DNA of 64,000 nucleotides from Otatea glauca (Eukaryota; Streptophyta; Magnoliopsida; Poales; Poaceae): positions 27,563,410 through 27,627,409 of the forward strand of contig CM070726.1 of the NCBI GenBank assembly GCA_036346275.1, written 5' to 3'. Below are positions 34,663-47,649 of this stretch, in pieces. The stretch's first letter is position 1. Each line of letters begins with the position of its first letter. The notes beneath the pieces are model-generated. The model had not been told where the DNA came from and did no database searches. It was given only the letters and a program-made list of their open reading frames with translations. The position numbers were made by a program, and so were the translations under genes.

Positions 34663-35716
34663 CATACATATAGAAAAATACCTTCTTCCGTATATATAAT
34701 ACCTTCTGCTCCCGAGTGTAGTTACTCACACATCTGATATATCACCTAAACAAACTTGAAATACTCATCTATCACTTTGGGTATAGTCATATACTAATTA
34801 TAAGATACTCCAATGTGAACTACATGAAAAAATTGCAAGGGTGTTTATAGTTTTTAGTGTATTTTCAAATACCTTCGTATTGGGCCAGTTATCAGTCAGT
34901 AACAGACGGTTTTTAGAACCCTAATTGACACTACCAGCTTGACAAGGAGACTAGGCCAATTTGGCTATAGCATCACATGTTTTGCTAGGCATTCTAGTTG
35001 ATAGGCTATCAAATTTGTGCCATTGTCCAGCCTCCAAGCGAGTGAGTGGTCACACTGGTATATAGCCACCAATGACTTGATTAATTAACCATAGTTAATA
35101 GAAACATAGTTTGCCCGAGTCACAATATAGAATTTGAGTTCGTGATTCACCACATTTTATTCTAATTTTCACTACGAACATGAACACCGGTAACTCTGGA
35201 ATTAAGCCTATTGTATTTGTTGTTATTAACAAGGAGCCATTCCTACAACCTTTAACAACTTAAGTCTATTGTGTTTGTTGTTTCACGGGACAATTTTTGA
35301 TAGAAAATTAGGCAGTTCAAACCATTTCATGTACTCAGACAAAGGACCTATTATACAAACATTCAAGCTTCAATCGGGGCTAGAATCACTGAGTCTTTTG
35401 TGCCCCCTTCAAACAATAGGCCCAAGGCATTCGTTTCGGTTGGCAACCCATCCACTATCATGTAATTATCATGCATACTAGGCCAACTTCCCTTGAGTCC
35501 AATAAAGCTCCAACTGGATCACTAGCCCTCCAGCATGCCTCGCTTGTTGTATTCAATTGTTCCTCAGGCATTGTGATCAAATCATGCCAATAAATGGTTT
35601 TTGTGTATTAATGAAAGATTGCCACAATTTATTGTAGATGCACTCAGAATACAAAATTAATCAAATATTAATTTTCATATATATTATGTATTTAACCAAA
35701 TCAAGAAAATAAGGCA
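34663..35716. other. Intergenic region upstream of the response regulator
   Basis: AT-rich sequence with no convincing gene or identifiable transposon end. It may contain distal promoter sequence of the downstream gene. Confidence 0.5.
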
Positions 35717-36286
35717 AATCTGTAAATTTGTATCTAGCATGTATGACGTCGAATTTATGCAAGCTATGCCGGCATTTGATCACGTGAGATATGACAACCA
35801 GATTTCTTGTATGTTCATTGATTTGTATCTTAGGCATACCATCACTATTAATGAATTTTATAGCATAAATATGTGTATTGTAACTTCGTCTCCATCAACA
35901 ACTTTGTGAACTACTAGCTCTACAAAGGTTCGCAATGTCAACCCCTAAGTATGGAAATGATCCCAGAGGGACTAGTGACGATAACGTTACGATAGGTCAA
36001 ATATGTAATTTGTATCTAGCATATACGATGTCGAATTTATGGAAGATATGCCAACGTTTGATCGGGTCATATATGACAAACCAGATTTCTCGCCTATTCA
36101 TTGATTTCATATCTTTGGCATATCATCACAATTAATGCATTTTACAGTATAAATATGTGCATTGTAGTTTCGTTTGCATCAACAACTTTGTGAACTACTA
36201 GATCTATCAAACGTTTGCAATGTCGACCCCTATGTTTGGAAACGATCCAAGAGGGATGAGTGAGGAGAAGGTCACGATAGGTCCTT
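35717..36286 (+). repeat. Tandem duplication of response-regulator promoter and exon-1 start
   Basis: Two direct copies of about 285 bases (35717-36001 and 36002-36286) share TTGTATCTAGCAT, GATGTCGAATTTATG, the TATA area, AACAACTTTGTGAACTACTAG, and the first 22 codons from ATG to ACGATAGGT. The ATGs are 285 bases apart (35935 and 36220). The copies differ at perhaps one base in seven, so the duplication is old. In the upstream copy the frame runs past codon 22 into the promoter of the second copy and codes no receiver domain. Confidence 0.9.
36148..36155 (+). promoter_or_regulatory. Probable TATA box of the response regulator gene
   Basis: TATAAATA 65 bases before the ATG at 36220, leaving a leader of about 35 bases. 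The upstream duplicate has CATAAATA at the matching place (near 35864), which may make that copy weaker. Confidence 0.6.
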
Positions 36287-37421
36287 CTCCTCATGTTCTC
36301 GTAGTTGATGATTCCCCTCTTGATCGTCTTATTGTTTCTATGGTCTTAAAACACTCCAACATTCGAGGTATGATGGCTTATAAAATTCCTTTTCTCATGT
36401 ACCAATTAAGTATTTCATTATATATAGTTTTCACATCATGCTAATTTTATGCCAATACATGATACTATAATAGTTATATTAGGACGCATATAATGGGCAC
36501 TCTATTCTTACATAATTTTATGAGTAGAGAATTATGTACTAAATGTTGTAACAAAGCATATCAGGATTCATCTAGATTTGTTTGTGATTTGAGGCAAATT
36601 TGAACTTGAATTAAACTATAGAAACTATTGGTGAAACAAACAAAATGAAATAAAGTGTTTTTGCATGATAGCAGGACATATGGTTATTGATACTTTGCAA
36701 GTCTTCTAACCTTGTTTCTTTTCTGAAGTTGTTGACCCAAGTGTTTCCATTATGTAGTCACTGCAGTAGAAGGAGTTCAAGAAGCATTGAAGTTCTTGGA
36801 GACGGTAAATTAGGAGCTTTATATAGTTTATATCAGTTTTATTTTACTTGAATGCACTTACATCTATAAGTGGCTATTGATTGTTTAAATGATGAACATA
36901 CATGCATTTGTATTTATCGTTTTTGGAAATAGGAACATGATGTGAACATGATTGTCAGTGACTACTCTATGCCAGAGATGAATGGGTATGATTTGCTTAT
37001 GGAAGTGAAGGTAGAATAATCTCATGAAAAAGATGCATTTCATCTTCATCATAGCAGTACATTGCGTTGATATCATATATTTCACTCAAGTTTCTCTGAC
37101 TATATAAAACCTCATTATCTAATAATCCAAATTTTACTGATTGGCATCTAGAAATCACCCCAACTGGAGCACCTCCCTGTGGTGATTGCATCCTCTGACA
37201 ACATCCCTGAAAGGATACAAAAGTACACATGATCATACCTACCGATTTCCCTAGCTATTGATTTTCTAAATGACACCTAAACAAAATACAAAATATGACT
37301 ATTTCAGTATTCATCTACTACTGTATGTGTTTGATGCAGGTGCTTGGATGGCGGAGCAAAGGACTACATCATAAAGCCTATCAAGGTTGCTGATGTGCCT
37401 CGCATTGTGCGCCATATGTGA
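36220..37421 (+). CDS. Type-A two-component response regulator (five exons)
   Basis: Exons 36220-36367, 36758-36804, 36933-37010, 37152-37222 and 37340-37421 join in frame to 141 residues. All introns are GT-AG and there is no internal stop. The protein is one receiver domain: acidic pair D30/D31 in VVDDSPLDR, phospho-acceptor D75 in VSDYSMPEM, S105/S106 in IASSD, and K127 in YIIKP. Only about 14 residues follow, and there is no Myb-like output domain, as in plant type-A regulators. These accept phosphate from His-phosphotransfer proteins in the cytosol or nucleus and usually damp cytokinin signalling. The start is supported by the TATA box at 36148. The rice short type-A subgroup is the likely relative, but the exact orthologue is not assigned. 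Confidence 0.9.
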
Positions 37422-37439
37422 TGAAGAAGACGAAGAGGC

Positions 37440-37445
37440 AATAAA
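37440..37445 (+). terminator. Possible polyadenylation signal of the response regulator
   Basis: AATAAA 19 bases after the stop codon. Plant signals are loose, and another site further down is possible. Confidence 0.35.
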
Positions 37446-39149
37446 CAAGATGTAATAGAAGTCATAGAATGGGATTGTCAATCTAGCTGTCTATTTAATT
37501 TTATAACTTAGATGTGACCATATATGGTCTTCATGTATCTTAATAGTTGTGTTTGATCCAGTTGAATTGCTATAAAACTTGTTTTATGCTTGTCCTAAAG
37601 TATTGTGTGCTTTTGAAATCCTTGCAATGCATTGTGTTTGATTGGGCTTGAACCCCTTACATTGTAACCTGCACCCCCCTTTTTGCTGTAGTGGATGCAT
37701 CTTGCTTCGTTGAGTATGTTTTCTACATCTCAAGTTATCAGGAAAAATTGAACAATGTCCATTTCTCGAACATAGAACATACCTATTTATACATAGGTGT
37801 ATTTTTTTCCCAATCTTGACATGTGAAAATAATAGCCATATGATTATAATGGAAGGTACTTCCGTAGAATTATAGATCTATATATGTTCCTCTTATATAT
37901 TATTGTAGAAGTTAATATCCAAACTTTACATATTAAAAACTTTGCAATTTCGAAATCGGCTTTACTGATAAACAGAGGGAGTAACAATTTTTCGAGGTTG
38001 AGAAAATATAGTAATAAAACTCAGGAAGCTTTGGAATTTTGTTTCTGTCCTCCATTGGGGTAGGTGTTGGATGATTCACTCATTCTCTCCTCCGCACAAG
38101 CTGAAATACCGTTCCCACTCCCACCGAAGTCTCCCAAAAAACATGTACATCACAAAAACGACACTAAACACGCTAGTAGTAGTGCTCTTATGTGCGAAGG
38201 AGGGAGAGAGATATGTTTGTGCAGTGTGTGGTGCATGCGATTCAGTGTTCTCCATGCTCCAAGTGTTGGCCTCTCCGCGCCTCTAGGAGAGACATGCATA
38301 CCTTTTGCCACACCAACCTGAGGGCACCATTGCTCCTTTTCGAGTTGCGAAGTCATTGCCATCGCGGTGCTCAACTTGTTGTCCAACACAGCCGGTGGCA
38401 AGGCCATCGTCATAATGAGGAGCACTATCTGCCTATATCCGTACATTGTCGCCTCGATCTCCCAGCCTGGGATACAAGAAGACCTCGTCAAGCACCAAAT
38501 CAATGCGCCATAATCATTCATCTCCTTTCCTGCACAATCACCGACAAGAGGCAGCTGAAACACTAAACATAGATAGAGGCTGCACTGTGCTCAACAACAA
38601 TTGTTTGTCCAAAAGAGAAATCTTAAACATCCAAAGTGCCAAACCAAGCAGCAACGGGGCATTTCTAGTAGCTATACAAGAGCAGGCGTCGTTCTTGTCC
38701 AGTAAAAATGCACAAAAATCTCTGTGATTGATGAACATGCACGGCCAAATAGAATCATGCCCGTATGCGATGGTTCGTACATTTGGTACCAAGAGTGAAT
38801 CTTCAGAGTTTCAGCAATGATACATTAATCGACATCCTTTCCAAGCTCGCTCCTCTCGAGATAATATTGCGCCTTGATGGCGAGCAAGCAATAAATCCAT
38901 ATCAAGAACTAGACCTCTGTCTCAGTCGTAGTGCTCATGAGCCTGTGGTTGCATACACGCATGCATGTGAGCAAGCTCATTTAGGTATGCATGCATCGTT
39001 GCATACTAGCATCTGTATATTAGGCTCCCCATCCATCCATCTCCTACATAGATAATGTTACATGTCAAAATCAGAGGATTTAGCACCCAGCCACTGTGGA
39101 CCATGATTTTCAGGCATTGAATTACAGATAGTCTTGTGGCTCATACATA
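37446..39149. other. Intergenic region between response regulator and hAT element
   Basis: No recognised gene. 38060-38580 has several overlapping open frames on both strands (up to 137 codons), moderately GC-rich. One plus-strand reading (about 38340-38510) gives a hydrophobic, plausible-looking segment ending at an in-frame TAA, but I cannot assign a family. 37970-37984 ends GAGGGAGTAAC, resembling a Stowaway-type MITE end without a partner. Confidence 0.4.
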
Positions 39150-40189
39150 TACATACAGAAGGGCAAAGCTGGGCCTCAGGCCTGTGGGGCAACAGCCCAC
39201 GGCCTAGCCCAAGTAATAGAGGAGCAATGAAGCCTGACCGAATAGGTCCTAAGGCTTGGTAGTAACACACCCCAGTCTAGCCTAGCAGCTGCACAACCAA
39301 GTTACACCCAGTCCGGCCCAACAGCGGCACCGCAGGCTTATGGTCCAGCTAGGAGGCAGGAGGACGCCCTAGCCTCGTAGTCGCACACACATGCCTGAGC
39401 CCAAGCTCTTCCTCATGCTGTCACCACGTCACACCACACACGCCCGCCACTCTCACTCCCCGGCAAATGCCCCCTCCCATCGGAAACCACCCTTGCCCTC
39501 GGCCTCATCTGCTGGAGTTTGGACCGCTGGTCGTTGGAGAAGTCTAGAGCCATGGAGCCCTAGCGGTCTAGACGCTGGACCACTGTCCATGCATGCTCTA
39601 GCGCTTGGCTCTACCCTACTGCAAGGACAGCTCGCCGGCTGCCGCAACCCTCATGCAAGGAGGCCTCTAGCTGGAGCTACACCAAGTGGACAGACGACAG
39701 TGGAGGTGATGAATGTTATCCCTTTCTTTTTTCTTTGTGGAATGTGGAGTATGGAATATCAATTGAATGTTGATTTGAAGAATTAAAGAACTGACAGTGG
39801 AGGTGATGAATTTCATAGGATGATTGATTGGTTAATGACTTAATGGTTAATAATGGTCAAATGGCAGTGAATGGCTCTGTAAATGGAGCTACTAATAATT
39901 GGTTATACTTATGGTTTGTCAATTGCATTAGCCATTAGCTATTATCCAAGCATGATAAGAACAATAATTGGTTATGGTTTGTTAATTGAATTAGCCATTA
40001 GCTGTGTAAATGTTTGGTTTCGTTTGTAGTTATCTTTAATTGCTAGACCTAGATTCAAACATATTGATTTGAACAACTTATACATTTCATGTTTAATTGA
40101 TTGGACACAATTTGATGTAATAGAAATACATGATGAAGAGGTCAAAGACATTGTCATCTTATTTTTCATCATAGTCACAGTGTAACCAA

Positions 40190-42210
40190 TCCCCTCTGGA
40201 AACAGTAGGAACTGGAGCTAGTAATACCCAACAAAAATATCATCACGTTGTGCTTAATTTGGAAGACATTGTTGCTGATCCTGGGCTTCAAAACCAATTG
40301 AGGAATTTGAAGTGGACATTAGGGATGCTGCTAGAAGGGAGTATTTGCTACAAGGACCATGCCAACCAATAGGTCATAAGTTTCCATGGAAATCTACAGG
40401 AAATTGTAAGAAGCTTTCGAGAAGAGTGGTTCAAAAGGCATGATTGGTTGGAGTATAGTGTTGTTAAAGATGATGTCTGTTGCTTTTATTGTTTTTTTAT
40501 TTAAGTAATGGAACCTATAAACTTTGGAACTAATTCATATACAAAGTTGAGTTTAGTTATTGGAAGAATGCAATTTAATCGTTTAATGAACATGTTGGTG
40601 AAATCGATAGTGCTTGTAATAAAGCTAGAAAATATTATGAGAATTTTAAAAATCAAAGGCAGAGTGTCACACATGTGTGGGCTAATACAAGCAAGAAGGA
40701 GGATGAATATTTGGGTCGTATTACTATTATTTAAGGTATTGTATTTCTTCTATTGCAAGCTCTTGCTTTTCGTGGGAATGACGAGTCTTCTAGATCAAAC
40801 AATAGAGGAAACTTTTTAGATATGTTGCAATGGTATAAATAGAAGGATAAAAATGTTGCAAAACTATTATATAGTGCTCCTCGGAACCATTTAATGACTT
40901 CTCAAATAATACAAAAGCAGTTGTGCAAAGCTTGTGCAGAAGAGACCACTAAAGCCATTATAGATGATATTGGGGATAGACAATTTGCCATCTTTGTTGA
41001 TGAGTCTCAAGATGCATCTATCAAGGAACAAATGGCTATGATTTTGAGGTTAGTATGTGCTATTTGGAATTGTTTCATAGCTTTTTATCTATGTTTCTTG
41101 CCCTCATATTAACTATGTTTCCTTCCCCATGTAGGTATGTCAACAAACAAGGACAACTAATTGAGAGATTTATTGGGATTTAGCACATTAATGACACAAC
41201 ATCATCTTTGTTGAAGGTAGCTTCAGTTAATATGTTTGTTCATCATGGTTTATCTATCCATAGATTGCGAGGGAAAGGATATGATGAAGCATCAAACATG
41301 TGAGAAGAATTCTATGGGCTACAAAGACGGGTATTGGATGAAATTCCATATGCATTTTATATATATTGCTTTGCTCATCAGCTGCAATTAGTGGCTGTTT
41401 CCGTTGCCAAGTGTTGTTCTTCTATCTTGGATTTCTTTAGCTACACCACTTTGATTGTCAACACTGTTAATGCTTCTTGTAAGTGACACGATCAATTTGC
41501 CTAATAACACCAAGATAATCTTGTGATTAGATTGGAGAATGGTGAACTTTTTACAGGAGGGGGAAAAAACCAAGAAACTAACCTTGCAAGACCTAGAGAT
41601 ACTCGGTGGGGTGTTCATCACAAAACCTTGTGTCGTCTTCTCATGATGGGGATGCGGTCCTTGAGGTATTAGAGAATGTATGTGATGATGCCACCAATAC
41701 AACGCAGAAAACCATAGCTTCAGGCTTGTTGCGACAAATGAAAAGCTTTGAATTTGTACTTATATTGCATCTTATGATCATAATATTGGGCAAAGCAAAT
41801 GATCTGTCACTGTGCTTGCAAAAGAAAGATCAAAATATTATTCATGCCATAGGATTAGTTGGGGCTACAATGCATAAAATTAATGACATAAGGCAGCATA
41901 GTTGGGATGAGCTTTTTCAGGAGGTAATGACCTTTTATCTCCAACATAACATCATTGTACCAAATATGTCGGATACAATAACAATCAGGGGCCGCTCGAG
42001 GGGTTCTAGCGACCAATTGGTAACTTACTACCATCATTTCAATAATGAAATATTTAATGCGGTGCATGATCAAATTATTATTGAGTTAAACAATTTCTTT
42101 GTTGAAAGATCTACTTAGTTTTTGAGATGTATTGCTTGTCTTGGCCCAAAAAACTCTTTTGCCAACTTTGATGAAGACAAACTAATTGAACTTGCTAAGA
42201 TGTATGCCGT
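40190..42210 (+). pseudogene. hAT transposase, N-terminal and central part, broken
   Basis: Ordered remnants of a TTF-type zinc-finger hAT protein: about 40290-40500 encodes FEVDIRDAARREYLLQGPCQP and GHKFPWKS followed by W....DWLEYS and CCFYC. 40890-41050 encodes KACAEETTKAIIDDIGDRQFAIFVDES, the DUF4371 core. A GT-AG intron (41048-41132) precedes YVNKQGQLIERFIG. Next come LRGKGYDEASNM, the CFAHQLQL motif near 41370, a DTRWG motif near 41610, and FQEVMTFYL (41900-42110). Stops and frameshifts separate the parts. The frame is cut at 42210 by element E. Confidence 0.85.
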
Positions 42211-45200
42211 TGTAACATCCCAAAAATTTCAAAATAAGAAAAATAAAAATATAAAATTTATAAAATAGATTTGAATAAATTTTTTAATTAAATTTATGTA
42301 ACATCACATAAAATTCAAAAATATGAAAAATGAAAATTTTGAAATTTAAAAATAGAATTGAATAAAAATATTTATTGGAATCAAGATTTTGATTTTAAAC
42401 AATATCTTTTCTTCTTATCTTGCATTCTAATCTTAAGAAAAGAAATATTTCCTTTATTAAACTATTTCTTCTAAAACAAACAAACTATAAAAATGAATTT
42501 GAGATATTTAATTCAAATTTTAATTTCCTGAGTTTTCTGAATTATTGATTTTCCTTGAGTTTCTGCTTTAAAAGAAATCTAAATGAGCTATATGGTAAAT
42601 GATAAAAGTAAAAAGATAAAAATCCAAAATCAATAAAAATTTGTAAAAATCTCAAATAAGTCCCAGATCCATCCAGGATCATGATTATGCAACTTGCACT
42701 AATCTGGATCAATAAAATATATTAAAAGGCATAGGTAATCATGAAGAGATATTTTAAATCTAGAACTATAAGATTTCTTCAGAAGTTACCCGACCTTAAC
42801 CTGAGTTAAAATTTTTACCATGCCGACTTCACGCCCTGTCCACCTCTGGTAAAAATATAAGAAATTAAATATTACATTTTGTAATTTTAATAATTCAAAA
42901 ACAGAGAGAAAATAATTCTAAAAATAGTAATATCAGAATTATTAAAATTAAAATATAAAATATAAACATATGAAAAATTTACAAAAAATAAATAATACCA
43001 GTCCAGATCTTCTCAAAAAGTTTCATAAAATAATAAACTAATTTTAATCTTCAATTAAATGAAAACTAGAATCCGCAGAAATCAATAACTAAGCATTGTC
43101 AGATATTTAGAAATACTTTTACCCATTATTTTTATCTAACATTAGTTCCAGACCCTTATCTCTCCCTTGCCGACCTCTACAAAAATAATCATAAAATAAT
43201 GAGTCGGTTTCATAACCCAATCCAATGAATGGTCACGTGCTGTCCAGAGTTTTCGGCAGTATTGCCCTTTTGCTTTCAATGACATGTGGGCCCATTTCTT
43301 AACTCGGCCCCACAAGCCAGTTCTGAACCATCTTTTCCCTCAATCGCTGCCAGCCGTGCCCTACTTGTCAGCTCAATCTTCTCCAGCCTTCTCTCTCTCT
43401 CTCTCTCTCTCGCGCAGACATAGCAAGCTCCACCGCCTCTCCCTTTTGTCGCCATCTCACCGCAATTCGCACAGCCCGAGGTCGCCTGAACACTACCCTA
43501 CCATGCTGCAGCAACCTCGATCATCGAGCCGGTGCACTGCCTCGAGCAATCTCGCGCCAACTCGCCGCCGTTTCTTGCCGCGTTCAAAACCTGTGCTTAA
43601 ACCGCCCTTACCTTCTATAAAGATCAACCGGTCACTCCTTGCTAGCCAGAGCCATCGTCTAGTGCTTCTCAACCTCAAGCATCGCCTTTGTACACTCATC
43701 TTCCTCAATTTCGTCGTCATTACCGTGGAGTCCAGAAAAAGGGGAAACTTCCAATTAAGCCAAACTGATGGACCTTTATTTGAGTCATTTGGCTTGAAGC
43801 ATCCTAGTAGAGTCTAATATACATCTCCGACCTCAATTGAAGCTCATCTTTCTCGTCGAGTCGCCGCGACCCTCGTCTTCCACCGCCGCTACTCGTGCAT
43901 GGTGAGAAGCCTCCCCGATACCTTTTCTTTCTAGCTAAACTCTAGAATGGATATCCCTGAGTTCACTAATGCTCATCCGAACCTTGTTTTCCACTAAAAC
44001 ACCTCAAAAACCGAGATGTGCTCGCTGGCCATGGCCGCCGCCGCCCCTCACGGTGGTGCGCCAACTTCGACCATCTCCAACCGAAGCAGTACCACCACCG
44101 TGTGCGCATGAGCCTGCTGATGCTCAAGGCGGAACCGATTCCTCGCCTCCAGCCTTCCCTCGCCGGCGACGAGCCTCGGCGCCGTCTCCCCTACTCCGGG
44201 TCACTACCAAGCGGGCCATGGCTATCAGGCCCCCGCGTGCATTGTGCCTCTACCGAGTGAACTCCGTGCGTTGATCTCTTGCGCACAACTCCCTCACCGC
44301 CAAGCGGGCCCCATATGTCAACCCCAGAGTCCGCACCAGTCGCTGACCTCGCGACCCCAGTCGCCAGCCGCTTACCTGCGCAGCCTCTCAATGCCAAGCT
44401 GGGCCCATCCTGTCGTTGCCTCAGCCTAGCCAAGTCCAGAGAAGGAAAGCATGCTTTGAACGCGAAAGCGTACTTTCCCTTTATGGTAATTCTCCAATTT
44501 TCTGTATTTTCCAAACTGCAATGCATTCAAATACTTATAACTTTTGAACTATCAAGCCAAATCGAATGAAATAAATTTATATATTCATGATAAATCATTT
44601 AGATTCATAATATACAAAAATATTTTTAAAATCAATTATGTTTAAATTTTAAATTCAATTTAAAGAAAGGGATAAAAAATATGCCATATGTAAAATTTCT
44701 ACAAATAACCTCCAATTTGAATGAAATTTTTTTTGCTAGAATCCTTAGACTCTCAGGAACCTAATTATGAAAAAAAAATAGGGTTCACCATAGGAAATGT
44801 TTGAGTTATTACATGTAGTAATTAAATAGTTCAATATTAATCCAATTAATTTTAGTGTTTTGAATCTGAAATTTTAAATAGTTAAAATATGGATCAATTG
44901 AACTCAAATCCTGGTAAAATTAGTTTTGTATCACTCCTCATGTTATAAGGATCCGAAATATACAAAAATATTTCATATTAATGCAATGTTAGAATAAGGA
45001 TCTGAAACACATCTCGGATAAAAGCAAAATACTATGAAACCAATTTTAAAACACTCTTAATGATGTCCCATGCTAATGCCAGAAAAATGGATGAATAATC
45101 TTTTAAAGTGCAGTCGCAAGCTAAGAAATAAAACTGAACCTTTATCGTGTAGATTATAAAACTACTTAAGCATTTTCAACAGCCCGTAGAATATCTCGTC

Positions 45201-47649
45201 TTAATGCAAATTTTATGGAGATCAGTTTAGAAATAATATTTAGGATATGAATTACCATAATCTAGAAAAATATTCTTATTACAACTTGCTTTGCATCTGA
45301 ATCCTGCTAGTCCAATACCCTTAAGTATTGGAAACCTTAATACCACATAAGCTATTTTAGCAATGAATATAATATCTCATCCAAATCCTAAAGAGTATAA
45401 AATTAGCTTAGGATCATTCCCCGAAGTATAGGCTACCATATTCTGAAGAAATAATCCCATTTTATCATGCTTTGTATATAAATCTCGATAGCAAAATAAC
45501 CTTAAGTGTTATGATATCTAGACTTCATAATATGAATAAGCAAACTTACTAGTATTGAAGAAATCGGTAGTTAAGATATTTGTATCATCAAATCCTTCTT
45601 AAAAACCCCAAATATATATAACCAGTAACCTAACTTAACAGATCTAATATATATATTCAAAATTACTTTTCATGCAAAATCAATTAAGGATTAAGTACTA
45701 ATCATTCCTAGCATGCAACTTAATGATCTAATGTGTTAATTCTATTAATCCAAATATTTTTAGCATCTAGAATTCGAAAATCAAGAGTAGATAGTCTATA
45801 AAAGAAACCATGCATTGCTCAACCTAAAAGCCGTTAGCGATATGATTGTATATATATAGTCAGTCAATCAAAATGCGAGACCATGTAATCATTCAACACA
45901 AACCCTAAGTCACATCTGTTTCCTATAGTTGATTTTATTTGATTTTTCATCTAACTTCTTTTTGCCCTTATTGAACTTTGTTACTTGTTATATTTTCATT
46001 GAACGACGCGTAGAACTCGAGCCATTGATTCTATCATCAACGTCAGCTACGACAACGACTTCGTCGTAAACAGCAACTAAGCAAGGCAAGCACCCCCTTT
46101 GATCATATTGATCCCAGTTTTATAAATGTTTTCATTAAATGTTTTACTGCATACGTTACTTTTATTAAAGTCTACTATATTATGGGTATTGTTAGTTGTA
46201 CCTGTAGTTTTATAGAACTTCCTTGATAAGTAGGGATTTGTGAACCTTGATAACCCTAGAATAACATAGATAGTACTTAATGTCAATTTGAGTTACTCAC
46301 ACTTAGTGTCATGCTTAGCCATGCTTAAAGAAACACAAACCTTGACATGATTAAAAATGTTGGATATGACATTTAATGGGTATGACCTTTCTTTATGATT
46401 GGTATTTTGGTTAAAAATGAAGACTATGGTTTAGATGCGGGCAATTATTGGCAATAACCGCATGTACAAGGGACTTGTACGTAGTGTAGGGGGAGACTAT
46501 TGCCCGTGTCAAATTAAGGACCGAACTATGGGTTGTTTTCAGGCTAAGAAACTCGTACAACCACAAGTATTGGTATGGGACAGTCTTAACCTATTAAGTT
46601 GCTTAAAACTAGCTTTACACATTGGTAGGCCGAAGCGGTGTGTACGCCATGCTATGGAGAGAAGTGGGACAATTTGATGTGTGTCATCATTTGTCGTACT
46701 AGTCACCTATCTTCTGCCGTCTTAGGGAGAAGTGGGACAATTTAGTGTGTGTCACCACTAATTGAACTAGTCACACATCTTCTGCTACTATAGTATGGGT
46801 TCATCACTAGGCTGGTGCAAAGTTAGGATTAAGTAATGTAACGGTTATGTCATGACTCTCTGTGGCACACCAAAGGAAGTGTGCTAATGATCTGCACAAA
46901 GAGTCAGTCATGTCTTGTGGGTAAAGTTGTACACCTCTGCAGAGTGTAAAACTAATCGATTAGCCGTACTCGCAGTTATGGGAACTTGGTAAAGCCATCA
47001 CATAGTTAGCTGTTTCTATTTTCATAAAATCTGGTTTCTACCGTGTGTCGTTAATTTCTACTGTATGTCAGTGTAAATGATTCGTGGATATGGTCATGAT
47101 ACCCAGGTTCGTGAATTTACTTCTTCGCACTTACATAATGTTATTTTATTTATTAAATCTGCTTTTAACTTAAATTCTGGTTGCAATCTACTATTCAGTA
47201 TTTACATTTCAAATTGGCTTTATGCAAATTAACTGTAGTAGCCTTTCCTTTGAAATGGCCTGCATATATTATAGGTTTTGCAAAAGTCTTGCGGAGTACG
47301 AAAGTACTCACACTTGCTTAATTGTTGTTTTTAGGTGAAGAATCGATTAGCCCGATGAAACATATTTGTCGTAGGATTCGTGATATTAACGATGAGCTTT
47401 TCTAGGGATTATGCCTTGTCAATTGCGTGAGGGTTGGATGGGCACACTACAAGAATTTTGATCATTTTCACTGCATTTCTCAGTATTGTAATATTTTATT
47501 GTATAAATAACCAATGTCATTTGTAATAAAGAGTATGGATGTGATATCAATTGTTGTAAATGTGCGTGCTAGCCACTGATCATGGGACTAGTACTGTATG
47601 CACATGCGATTTCCATTTTTGCATTTATGTGAAAATGGGGGTCATTACA
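42211..47649 (+). repeat. First (5') LTR of element E
   Basis: AT-rich start, GC-rich block 43280-44480 with a (CT)n run at 43390-43412, long AT-rich centre, then CAAGGCAAG and CTTTGATCATATTGATCCCA near 46081-46120, the conserved box at 46915-46985, and hairpins at 47294-47309 and 47566-47594. Open frames in the GC-rich block are not supported as genes. Confidence 0.8.

Noticed and set aside
35935..36135. 66-codon open frame resembling a second response-regulator start
   Set aside because: Only the first 22 codons match; the remainder is the promoter of the downstream copy. Treated as part of the tandem duplication, not a gene.
37700..37984. Possible Stowaway MITE (end GAGGGAGTAAC)
   Set aside because: No matching inverted end or TA duplication was found.
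38150..38563. 137-codon minus-strand open frame and overlapping plus-strand frames
   Set aside because: No recognisable motif, no clear start or splice context, and competing frames on both strands. A protein search could reverse this.
43284..43817. 177-codon open frame in element E
   Set aside because: Low-complexity Ser/Leu/Arg composition over a (CT)n run in the GC-rich LTR block; no domain.
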